Below are positions 1 through 6,108 of a DNA stretch of 6,484 nt, piece by piece (the stretch's first letter is position 1; every line of letters starts with the position of its first letter). The notes below the pieces were generated by a model. It saw nothing but the letters and a program-made list of their open reading frames with translations. It had not been told where the DNA came from and searched no databases. The translations under genes and the position numbers were made by a program. Origin of the DNA: Lachnospiraceae bacterium (GTDB taxonomy: Bacteria > Bacillota_A > Clostridia > Lachnospirales > Lachnospiraceae); the NCBI GenBank assembly GCA_016281675.1, contig JAEEJD010000213.1, forward strand, positions 1 through 6,484. The letters run 5' to 3'.

Positions 1-1
1 C

Positions 2-664
2 GTATGTCATGACGGCGGTCCTTTCTACATTGACGATTATCTTGCAAAGCCGTTCGTGGACAATTTCTCGGGAACATTCTCGAGAGTAGATAACGGCAAG
101 TCAAGAGAGTTCACCGAGTATATTTGCCCCGGCGATCTCGACAAGAACTTCGAGAGCAAGAGCAATGTTTCGAAGACATACAATGAGTATTACAACGGTG
201 GCCCTCACTACCAGTTCGTTTCAAGCGACAGCGAGATCAACGATCTGTCGGGTAAGCCCAGCGTGAAGGACTGCACAAAGATTGAGCTTCCTTTCAAGCA
301 CAACGGTTCCAAACTTGAATACGATCCGGCAACTCAGCGTTATATGTACAGCGAGTACGGAATGAAGCATACGGATCCAGGCAACAACGACGAACAGCTC
401 GGATTCACGAACGTTCTTCTTCAGAATGCCAGATACGTCAAGTTCGACGATAACGGATACATGATGTTCCACGCGATCGACTATCAGCGTGACGGCTGGT
501 TCATCACACAGGGTAAGGCGATCCCGGTCACATGGTCCAAAGAGGATGAAGTATCACCGACACGTTACTACGATAAGGACGGTAACGAGATCGTGCTCAA
601 CACCGGTAAGACATACGTGGCTCTCATCCCCGATGACAAATGGGGCGGACTGTCCGTAGATTGA
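2..664 (+). CDS. DUF3048 (YerB-like) family protein, C-terminal part
   Basis: The frame is open from base 2 with no stop, so the gene begins outside the window; the GTG at 56 is internal. About 220 C-terminal residues are present. The end matches what I recall of the DUF3048 C-terminal domain: a 'YDPATQRYMYSEYGMKHTD' stretch, then an 'LQNARYV' strand, then 'SPTRYYDKDGNEIVLNTGKTYVALIP' near the C-terminus (split here as PTRYYDKDGNEI and LNTGKTYVALIP). The upstream part (FSRV...REFTEYI) fits the end of the N-terminal DUF3048 domain. Bacillus subtilis YerB, a predicted lipoprotein of this family, is the best-known relative; the family's biochemical role is not established. Any signal peptide or lipobox would be outside the window, so surface location is inference. 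The gene ends at TGA 662-664, followed directly by an intrinsic terminator, so it is the last gene of its transcript. Confidence 0.85.
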   Translation, partial: VCHDGGPFYIDDYLAKPFVDNFSGTFSRVDNGKSREFTEYICPGDLDKNFESKSNVSKTYNEYYNGGPHYQFVSSDSEINDLSGKPSVKDCTKIELPFKHNGSKLEYDPATQRYMYSEYGMKHTDPGNNDEQLGFTNVLLQNARYVKFDDNGYMMFHAIDYQRDGWFITQGKAIPVTWSKEDEVSPTRYYDKDGNEIVLNTGKTYVALIPDDKWGGLSVD

Positions 665-681
665 TCATAAGAATGCAATGG

Positions 682-709
682 GCGCGAACCTTGGGTTCGC
701 GCTTTTTGT
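682..709 (+). terminator. Intrinsic terminator of the DUF3048 gene
   Basis: A perfect 9-bp GC-rich stem (GCGCGAACC at 682-690 pairing with GGTTCGCGC at 694-702) with a TTG loop is followed at once by five T. It starts 17 bases after the stop codon of the DUF3048 gene and ends about 30 bases before the lgt start codon. Confidence 0.93.
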
Positions 710-738
710 TAACATCACACGATTAAGGAAGGAAAATC

Positions 739-1569
739 ATGGCGATAGATCTGTTTCATATAGGACGTTTTACCGTTCACGGGTACGGACTGATGATAGG
801 ACTCGGCTTTATTGCGGCTGTCCTTGTCGGAAGTTACCTTGCCAAGAGGAGAGGACTTTCGGAGAACGATTTTACGAATATGGCAATATTCGTGCTGCTG
901 TTCGGGTTTGCGGGAGGAAAGCTTCTTCACGTAATAGTTGAATTCAAGGCATTCCTTGCCGATCCGCTTGCGGTTCTCGGTTCGGAAGGGTTTGCCGTGT
1001 ACGGAGGTATAATAACCGGGATCATAACAATATTCGTATACTGCAGAGTCAAGAAGCTGAGTTTTATAGAATATATAGATCTGTTCGCTGCCGCGGTGCC
1101 TTTAAACCAGGCTCTCGGCAGGGTAGGGTGTCTTCTTGCGGGATGCTGTTACGGCAAGGAGACGACATCGCATTTTTCGATCGTGTTCCCCGAAGGAGCG
1201 ATGGCGCCCGCGGGTGTTCGTCTGATACCGACACAGCCTCTTATGGCTGCCGGAAACTTCGTTATCTTTCTTGTTCTTACGGGAACATATCTTATGACCT
1301 GCCCTAAAAAGGGAAGCGGGGACCAAGCAAAGCATGCATATATTCCGGGACTTGCTACATCGGGATATCTGATAATGTACAGTGTCGGAAGGTTTCTGAT
1401 CGAGTTTTTGAGAAATGATTACAGAGGGGAAGTCGGACCGTTTTCGACATCCCAGTTCATAGCGTTCTTCACGTTTGCCGCGGGAGTCGTACTGTTTGCG
1501 GTATGCTTTAAGAAAACGGGTATATCAGATGACAAGAAGACCGATCAGGTAGATGACGGTAAGGTGTAA
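739..1569 (+). CDS. lgt: Prolipoprotein diacylglyceryl transferase family protein (variant)
   Basis: This is a 276-aa integral membrane protein of the Lgt family, which moves diacylglycerol from phosphatidylglycerol to the lipobox cysteine of prolipoproteins at the outer face of the cytoplasmic membrane. The length is typical. Visible landmarks are the N-terminal HGYGLMIGLGF segment (14-24), the EGFAVYGG segment (83-90), the core GRVGCLLAGCCYG (127-139), IPTQPLM (163-169) and the C-terminal VGRFLIEFLRND (216-227). Compared with E. coli Lgt as I recall it, Y16, R128, R218 and E222 match Tyr26, Arg143, Arg239 and Glu243, but His103 is replaced by Y88, and Asn146 and Glu151 by C131 and C136. The last 22 residues are a hydrophilic tail. 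The start is fixed by AAGGAAGG at 725-732, six bases before ATG. The 3' end overlaps the convergent traX-like gene by 45 bp. The family is certain; full Lgt activity is likely but not proved by motifs. Confidence 0.87.
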   Translation: MAIDLFHIGRFTVHGYGLMIGLGFIAAVLVGSYLAKRRGLSENDFTNMAIFVLLFGFAGGKLLHVIVEFKAFLADPLAVLGSEGFAVYGGIITGIITIFVYCRVKKLSFIEYIDLFAAAVPLNQALGRVGCLLAGCCYGKETTSHFSIVFPEGAMAPAGVRLIPTQPLMAAGNFVIFLVLTGTYLMTCPKKGSGDQAKHAYIPGLATSGYLIMYSVGRFLIEFLRNDYRGEVGPFSTSQFIAFFTFAAGVVLFAVCFKKTGISDDKKTDQVDDGKV

Positions 1570-2277
1570 AGGATAGAATACGTAGAATGCGTATTTAAAG
1601 CGCGGGCGTATGTTGGGATCGTAGAAGTACAACAGTATGAATGATGTCGGGGCGTATTTCTCCCATGCCACCGATGCGGCACCGGCGATAAGACGGAAAG
1701 GTCCCTCATTTCTTGCAAGATACAGTACGGCGACGAGCAGCATGCATTTCCATGAGTAGTCGGCCTTTAACAAATATGCGAGATCGGCAAATCCGATGAC
1801 TGCGCATACATATGTAAGATACACAACGAAAGAGGAAAGCCCCGAGACGTTGTTCTCTATAAATCGAAGGACCATGAGCATCACTATTGCAATAAAAAAC
1901 GTGAGTATGATGTTCTGATGTTTCCAGTAGAACATCGTGCCGTACAGGCCGAGGTCAAACGGCAGTTCCGATATGATCGCGAATATCGCAAGGCGCAGAG
2001 CGTATTTGTAAACGTTTCTCGTTCGGATGAACCCTTCGACTATGAAGAAACAGAAGATCGGAAATGCCAGTCGTCCGATGCCGTGGCATGTCTCGTATGC
2101 ACGGTTAAGATTGGTGTAAGCTTCCGGAAGAAGATCCATTGTATGTACCTTCATATAATTATGAAGGATACCGTATCCGAAATGATCAACTGCCATGATG
2201 ACGCATGCTATTATCTTCAGCACGTTGCATGACAGACGTATATGTTCTTGTAAGGGGGTTTTGCTGTTGGCACTCAT
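1525..2277 (-). CDS. TraX family integral membrane protein
   Basis: From ATG 2277 this is a 250-aa polytopic membrane protein with about six to seven hydrophobic segments. It matches the TraX family (named for F-plasmid TraX, linked to N-acetylation of pilin): VLKIIACVIMAVDHFGY at 19-35, GRLAFPIFCFFIVEGFIRTRN at 68-88, YALRLAIFAIISELPFDL at 92-109 (split: YALRLAIFAI, ISELPFDL), QN after the next loop, and an FKYAFYVFYPLHL end. Chromosomal homologues are common in Firmicutes and their job is unknown; conserved D31-H32, R69, E81, E104 and D108 could be functional residues. An upstream ATG at 2376 would add 33 residues but would cover the start and signal-peptide codons of the divergent lipoprotein gene, and these residues are not family-like, so 2277 is preferred. 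No Shine-Dalgarno sequence precedes 2277. The last 14 codons overlap the end of lgt. No plasmid-transfer genes are nearby, so a conjugation role is unlikely. Confidence 0.85.
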   Translation of the reverse strand: MSANSKTPLQEHIRLSCNVLKIIACVIMAVDHFGYGILHNYMKVHTMDLLPEAYTNLNRAYETCHGIGRLAFPIFCFFIVEGFIRTRNVYKYALRLAIFAIISELPFDLGLYGTMFYWKHQNIILTFFIAIVMLMVLRFIENNVSGLSSFVVYLTYVCAVIGFADLAYLLKADYSWKCMLLVAVLYLARNEGPFRLIAGAASVAWEKYAPTSFILLYFYDPNIRPRFKYAFYVFYPLHLTVIYLIGLLVI

Positions 2278-2285
2278 ACCAAATG

Positions 2286-2314
2286 ATTTTAGCACATCGG
2301 AAAGAATAATGAAA
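2286..2314 (-). promoter_or_regulatory. Candidate promoter of the TraX-family gene
   Basis: Read on the minus strand, TGCTAAAAT (2294-2286) is an extended -10 element, and TTTCAT (2314-2309) is a weak -35 at 17-bp spacing. The -10 ends only 8 bases before the ATG at 2277, so the transcript would have almost no leader, which fits the absence of a ribosome binding site. The -35 lies on the start codon of the divergent lipoprotein gene. This rests on pattern matching only. Confidence 0.35.
2299..2304 (+). promoter_or_regulatory. Ribosome binding site that sets the TPR lipoprotein start
   Basis: GGAAAG lies four bases before the ATG at 2309. An in-frame ATG at 2195 would give a protein 38 residues longer, but those residues lack signal-peptide character and would bury the signal sequence that begins at 2309. 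The purine motif and the lipobox both support the later start. Confidence 0.65.
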
Positions 2315-3352
2315 CATGCAATAACCGTTGTGACAGCTGTCGTATCTCTGGCATGTGTGAGCCTTACGGGATGCAACAGGGCGGAGAGCGCCGTGGATAC
2401 CGCGGGAGAGGCTTTAGTGACCGGTGATTATGCGACTGCCGCATCCGTGACCGATTCCGTTATAGCAGCCGGCGGCGCGGATAAGCTCATATTCCGTGAA
2501 AAAGGGATCGCCCAGCTTGCGGAAGGTGATTATGCCGGAGCGATCGATACGTTTATCAGAGCGCTTAACTGCTCGAACGGGATCGTGGAGCAGACCGATA
2601 TAGATATCTCTTATTACCTTGCGGTTGCGCAGTTCAAAGCGGGGGAGCTTGAAGCCGCACACGAGACCGCCGATGCAGTGATCGCGATACGCCCGAAGGA
2701 TGACGGAGCTTATTTCCTTCGCGGCAAGATAGATCTTGCGATGGGAAACAAGGATGCCGCGATAAGTGATTTTGACAGTACGGTTTCACTCGATCCGACC
2801 AATTACGACAGGTTTGTCGGTATATATGAGGAACTTCATTCGAAGGGGTATGACGGCGAGGCTTCGGCTTATCTCGAAAAGGCCATATCGGCCGGGAACA
2901 AGCTTTCCGATTATAACAAGGGCGTTCTTGAGTATTACCTCGGATCCTATACCGATGCCAGAAACGATCTGGAGAATGCCAAGAAGAACGGAAGTACCGA
3001 GAATCTTATCCTCTATCTCGGAAGGACCTACGAGGCGCTCGGCGATGACGGATACGCCCGTTCCATCTATGAGGAGTATATAAGAGAGAATTCGTCCGCC
3101 GGAAGGATATATGAGCAGCTTGCCAACTGCCGTCTCAAGGGAGGCGACTACGAGGGCGCGCTTGAGACGATCGAATCGGGCCTGTCTCTTGGAAACGGAG
3201 ACGGAAAACAGGGGATGATGTTCGGACGTGTGGTAGCCCAGGAGCGGCTCTATGACTTTGCTGCGGCGAAAAAGAGCATGGACGAATACCTTGAACTGTA
3301 TCCCGATGACGAGGTCGCAAGACGTGAAAGTATTTTCCTGAGTAGTAGATAA
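2309..3352 (+). CDS. TPR-repeat lipoprotein
   Basis: The 347-aa product begins with a type II signal peptide: K2-H3, a hydrophobic stretch at 4-18, and the lipobox L19-T20-G21-C22, so C22 should be lipidated and the protein held on the outer face of the membrane. The rest is a run of about nine TPR-like helical hairpins of around 34 residues, recognisable by spaced G-D/N-Y...A...A patterns: AEGDYAGAIDTFIRAL (71-86), AYFLRGKIDLAMGNKDAAI, YLGRTYEALGDDGYARSIY, LANCRLKGGDYEGALETI and others, up to the C-terminus. TPR arrays are protein-binding scaffolds; no enzyme domain is visible and the partner cannot be named. The gene stands alone: divergent from the TraX-family gene (31 bp between the start codons) and followed by its own terminator. 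It is a plausible substrate of the Lgt homologue encoded two genes to the left, which is inference from family knowledge. Confidence 0.88.
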   Translation: MKHAITVVTAVVSLACVSLTGCNRAESAVDTAGEALVTGDYATAASVTDSVIAAGGADKLIFREKGIAQLAEGDYAGAIDTFIRALNCSNGIVEQTDIDISYYLAVAQFKAGELEAAHETADAVIAIRPKDDGAYFLRGKIDLAMGNKDAAISDFDSTVSLDPTNYDRFVGIYEELHSKGYDGEASAYLEKAISAGNKLSDYNKGVLEYYLGSYTDARNDLENAKKNGSTENLILYLGRTYEALGDDGYARSIYEEYIRENSSAGRIYEQLANCRLKGGDYEGALETIESGLSLGNGDGKQGMMFGRVVAQERLYDFAAAKKSMDEYLELYPDDEVARRESIFLSSR

Positions 3353-3411
3353 AAAAACGCGGATGATTTTTGTGCATGGTTTACAATAATTTATAATAAC
3401 TCATGTTTTTT

Positions 3412-3450
3412 GAACGGATGGTTTCGGTTGAAAATCATCCGTTCTTTTTT
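3412..3450 (+). terminator. Intrinsic terminator of the TPR lipoprotein gene
   Basis: GAACGGATG (3412-3420) pairs with CATCCGTTC (3436-3444). The stem extends inward by a G-T pair and three A-T pairs to a 7-base loop, and six T follow at 3445-3450. The T-run on the other side has the wrong sense for minus-strand use, so it acts in the + direction only. Confidence 0.92.
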
Positions 3451-3503
3451 GTAAATCCCGATAAATAAAGGGTTTGCGAAGTCTATATCACAAATAAACA
3501 AAA

Positions 3504-3519
3504 ACACAACATGTAGTGG
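3504..3519. promoter_or_regulatory. NrdR box 1 (candidate)
   Basis: ACACAACATGTAGTGG is a near-palindrome that agrees at 13 of 16 positions with the NrdR-box consensus as I recall it (acaCwAtATaTwGtgt). NrdR is the ATP/dATP-sensing repressor of ribonucleotide reductase genes. The site is upstream of nrdD and 32 bp from a second match. Confidence 0.72.
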
Positions 3520-3535
3520 TAGGGCAAATTTGTTG

Positions 3536-3551
3536 ACATAAGATATGGTAT
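3536..3551. promoter_or_regulatory. NrdR box 2 (candidate)
   Basis: ACATAAGATATGGTAT agrees at 12 of 16 positions with the recalled NrdR consensus. It begins exactly 32 bp after box 1, about three helical turns, the spacing typical of paired NrdR boxes, and ends 7 bp before the -35 of the nrdD promoter. It is weaker than box 1; the spacing is what makes it credible. Confidence 0.6.
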
Positions 3552-3558
3552 TTTTGTG

Positions 3559-3587
3559 TTGACGTATTTTTTTCACAATGATATACT
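3559..3587 (+). promoter_or_regulatory. nrdD promoter, housekeeping sigma type
   Basis: TTGACG (3559-3564) and TATACT (3582-3587) are separated by exactly 17 bp, one mismatch from consensus in each hexamer. Transcription would begin near 3594, leaving a leader of about 78 nt before nrdD. Two NrdR-like sites lie just upstream. Confidence 0.82.
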
Positions 3588-3671
3588 CATAACCGCAGAT
3601 ATTTTTATGCATTTCTAATATCAAAGAGGGGTCTTTATAAGGGGCTTTATCAGGAAGGGAGTAGTCAGAGA

Positions 3672-6062
3672 ATGTTCAGCGTAGTAAAAAGAGACGGGGA
3701 ATTGGCGGATTTCAATATCGCAAAGATCAACGATGCGATAATGAAAGCTTTCAATGCGTGCGAGAAGCAGTACACCAACGATATGATCGACCTTCTTTCT
3801 CTTCGTGTGACGGCTGATTTTCAGTCCAAGATGAAAGAGAACAGGATCCAGGTCGAGGATATCCAGGACAGTGTTGAGGTGGTGCTCGAGCAGGCAGGCT
3901 ATACAGAGGTAGCCAAAGCTTATATATTATACCGTAAACAGCGCGAGAAGATGCGTAATATGAAGTCAACGATCCTTGATTACAAGGACGTTGTCAACAG
4001 TTACGTTAAGGTTGAGGACTGGAGAGTCAAGGAGAACTCAACCGTTACATATTCGGTGGGAGGACTGATCCTTTCCAATTCAGGTGCGGTAACAGCCAAT
4101 TACTGGCTTTCCGAGATCTATGACGAGGAGATCGCGGAAGCGCACAGGAACGCCGACATCCATATCCATGATCTGTCGATGCTTACAGGATACTGCGCAG
4201 GCTGGAGCCTTAAGCAGCTTATCCAGGAAGGTCTCGGCGGTATTTCCGGCAAGATCACATCCGCACCGGCATCACATCTGTCGGTTCTTTGCAACCAGAT
4301 GGTAAACTTCCTCGGTATCATGCAGAACGAGTGGGCAGGAGCCCAGGCATTCTCATCATTTGATACATATCTTGCTCCTTTCGTCAAAGTCGACGATCTT
4401 TCATACAGGGAAGTCAAGAAATGCATAGAGTCTTTCGTATACGGAGTCAACACTCCCAGCCGTTGGGGAACACAGGCACCTTTCTCCAATATCACGCTTG
4501 ACTGGACGGTTCCCGCTGACCTTGCGGAACTTCCGGCACTTGTCGGCGGCAAGGAAATGGACTTCAAGTACAAAGACTGCAAGGCTGAGATGGACATGAT
4601 CAACAAGGCGTTCATCGAGACCATGATCGAAGGTGATGCAAACGGACGCGGATTCCAGTATCCTATTCCCACGTATTCCATTACGCGTGATTTCGACTGG
4701 TCCGATACCGAGAACAACCGCCTTCTGTTTGAAATGACAAGCAAGTACGGAACACCGTATTTTTCGAATTATATCAATTCCGACATGGAGCCCTCCGATG
4801 TAAGGAGTATGTGCTGCAGACTCCGCCTCGACCTTCGCGAACTCCGTAAGAAGACGGGAGGCTTCTTCGGTTCGGGAGAGTCGACGGGGTCGGTCGGAGT
4901 TGTAACCATCAATATGCCCAGGATCGCATATCTTGCGACGGACAAGGATGATTTCTACAGAAGACTCAACCGTATGATGGATATCTCCGCAAGGAGCCTG
5001 AAGATAAAGAGAGGTGTCATCACAAGACTTCTCGACGAGGGACTGTATCCTTATACGAAGAGATATCTCGGAAGTTTTGACAATCACTTCTCAACGATCG
5101 GACTGATCGGAATGAACGAAGTGGGTCTTAATGCAAACTGGCTTCGTGCCGACATGACGGATCCGAGAACACAGGAGTTCACGAAGGAAGTTCTGAATCA
5201 CATGCGTGAGCGTCTGTCGGATTACCAGGAGATGTACGGTGATCTTTACAATCTCGAGGCAACTCCCGCCGAGTCAACGACCTATCGTCTTGCGAAGCAT
5301 GACAGGAAGCGTTGGCCGAACATCAAGACGGCAGGCAATCCGGGTGATACGCCTTACTACACGAATTCATCCCACCTTCCGGTTGACTTTACTCCGGACA
5401 TTTTCGATGCACTCGATATTCAGGATGAACTTCAGACATTGTACACGAGCGGAACGGTATTCCATGCGTTCCTCGGTGAGAAGCTTCCGGACTGGAAGGC
5501 TGCCGCCGCTCTCGTTCGCAAGATCGCTGAGAACTATAAGCTTCCTTACTACACACTCAGCCCTACATATTCGGTATGTAAGGAACACGGATATCTCGCA
5601 GGTGAGATCAAGTCATGTCCTCACTGCGGAGCAACGACCGAAGTTTACTCGAGGATCACGGGTTACTATCGTCCGGTTCAGAACTGGAACGACGGTAAGA
5701 GCCAGGAATACAAGAACAGAGTCGTATACGATATCGCAAACAGCAGCATGAAGAGGCCGTTGACTGCGGTAGTCAAGATGTCGGGTACAGACATTGATTC
5801 AAAGATAGAGGTTGAACCCGCCACGAATGTGAAGTATCTGTTCACAACGAAGACATGCCCGAACTGCAAGCTTGCCAAGGAGTACCTCAAGGATGAGAGC
5901 TATGTTCTCATCGATGCCGAGGAGAACACGGAGCTCGCGCAGCGTTATGGGGTAATGCAGGCTCCCACGCTTGTTGTGGTAAGCGGCGACAAGATAAGGA
6001 AGTATGCAAATGCATCGAATATCCGCAAATATGCCGAGACAATGGCAAAGGTGACGGTGTAG
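3672..6062 (+). CDS. nrdD: Anaerobic ribonucleoside-triphosphate reductase with C-terminal redoxin domain
   Basis: This 796-aa class III ribonucleotide reductase reduces ribonucleoside triphosphates to deoxy forms in the cytoplasm without oxygen, using a glycyl radical made by the radical-SAM activase NrdG. Domains in order: an ATP-cone (about 1-92, opening VVKRDGELADFNIAKINDAI) that senses ATP/dATP; the reductase barrel (about 100-620) with DIHIHDL, Y174-C175, NTPSRWGTQAPFSN and the M380-C381-C382-R-L loop, where C382 or C381 should be the thiyl-radical cysteine and C175 its partner; a zinc-site region (C636-x2-H639 and C649-x2-C652); the glycyl-radical segment R661-I-T-G664-Y with WNDGKSQEYKNR after it. 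NrdD normally ends soon after this point. Here about 110 more residues follow, with a thioredoxin/glutaredoxin-like domain (about 720-796): YLFTTKTC, active site C729-P-N-C732 and a cis-proline-type A764-P765-T. It likely serves as built-in reductant. A terminator follows; no nrdG is adjacent. Start set by AGGAAGGGAG at 3652-3661. Confidence 0.96.
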   Translation: MFSVVKRDGELADFNIAKINDAIMKAFNACEKQYTNDMIDLLSLRVTADFQSKMKENRIQVEDIQDSVEVVLEQAGYTEVAKAYILYRKQREKMRNMKSTILDYKDVVNSYVKVEDWRVKENSTVTYSVGGLILSNSGAVTANYWLSEIYDEEIAEAHRNADIHIHDLSMLTGYCAGWSLKQLIQEGLGGISGKITSAPASHLSVLCNQMVNFLGIMQNEWAGAQAFSSFDTYLAPFVKVDDLSYREVKKCIESFVYGVNTPSRWGTQAPFSNITLDWTVPADLAELPALVGGKEMDFKYKDCKAEMDMINKAFIETMIEGDANGRGFQYPIPTYSITRDFDWSDTENNRLLFEMTSKYGTPYFSNYINSDMEPSDVRSMCCRLRLDLRELRKKTGGFFGSGESTGSVGVVTINMPRIAYLATDKDDFYRRLNRMMDISARSLKIKRGVITRLLDEGLYPYTKRYLGSFDNHFSTIGLIGMNEVGLNANWLRADMTDPRTQEFTKEVLNHMRERLSDYQEMYGDLYNLEATPAESTTYRLAKHDRKRWPNIKTAGNPGDTPYYTNSSHLPVDFTPDIFDALDIQDELQTLYTSGTVFHAFLGEKLPDWKAAAALVRKIAENYKLPYYTLSPTYSVCKEHGYLAGEIKSCPHCGATTEVYSRITGYYRPVQNWNDGKSQEYKNRVVYDIANSSMKRPLTAVVKMSGTDIDSKIEVEPATNVKYLFTTKTCPNCKLAKEYLKDESYVLIDAEENTELAQRYGVMQAPTLVVVSGDKIRKYANASNIRKYAETMAKVTV

Positions 6063-6075
6063 AATGAGATGTCAG

Positions 6076-6108
6076 GAATCCCGCTCCTTTGGGAGCGGGT
6101 TCTTTTTT
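6076..6108 (+). terminator. Intrinsic terminator of nrdD
   Basis: CCCGCTCC (6080-6087) pairs perfectly with GGAGCGGG (6092-6099) around a 4-base loop. A further GAA/TTC pairing across a single bulged T extends the stem, and six T follow at 6103-6108. It starts 13 bases after the nrdD stop codon and separates nrdD from pyrF. Confidence 0.93.

Larger units (their letters stand above)
3353..3671. other. Intergenic control region upstream of nrdD
   Basis: This 319-bp AT-rich stretch has no convincing gene. It contains, from left to right, the terminator of the TPR lipoprotein gene, an A-rich segment (about 3489-3509), two NrdR-box-like palindromes 32 bp apart, the nrdD promoter and a leader of about 78 nt. 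The leader carries a small hairpin (AAAGA 3623-3627, TCTTT 3632-3636), an imperfect direct repeat (GGGGTCTTTAT 3628-3638, GGGGCTTTAT 3641-3650) and the ribosome binding site AGGAAGGGAG at 3652-3661, ten bases before the ATG. Confidence 0.8.

Noticed and set aside
56..664. GTG at 56 as the start of the first gene
   Set aside because: The frame is open to the window edge and family similarity continues upstream of 56, so this is an internal valine codon of a partial gene.
1577..1595. AATACG/CGTATT hairpin just after lgt as its terminator
   Set aside because: The 6-bp AT-rich stem is followed by TAAAG rather than a T-run, and it lies in the coding sequence of the TraX-family gene.
1525..2277. 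TraX homologue as a sign of a conjugative element
   Set aside because: There are no relaxase, type IV secretion, pilin or integrase genes, repeats or att-like sites in the window, and chromosomal TraX-family genes are common in Firmicutes.
2195..2308. Upstream ATG at 2195 for the TPR lipoprotein
   Set aside because: It would bury the lipobox signal peptide, and lies within the 5' end of the divergent gene; 2309 has a purine-rich binding site and a proper signal sequence.
2278..2376. Upstream ATG at 2376 for the TraX-family gene
   Set aside because: It would add 33 non-family residues that are simply the reverse of the lipoprotein signal-peptide region.
3533..3538. Perfect TTGACA as a -35 box
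   Set aside because: No -10-like hexamer exists 16-18 bp downstream; the site overlaps NrdR box 2, and the 3559/3582 pair is far better.
3554..3578. TTGTG...CACAA inverted repeat as a Rex or CRP/FNR-type operator
   Set aside because: The half-sites are 15 bp apart, too far for Rex or FNR consensus spacing, and only five bases long; probably chance in AT-rich DNA.
3391..3624. Minus-strand 77-codon open frame between the TPR gene and nrdD
   Set aside because: It is AT-rich, covers the terminator, the NrdR-like boxes and the promoter, and encodes nothing recognisable.
4118..5087. Long antisense open frames of 208 and 228 codons inside nrdD
   Set aside because: They overlap a fully supported, conserved gene, overlap each other in different frames, and have no recognisable domains or ribosome binding sites.
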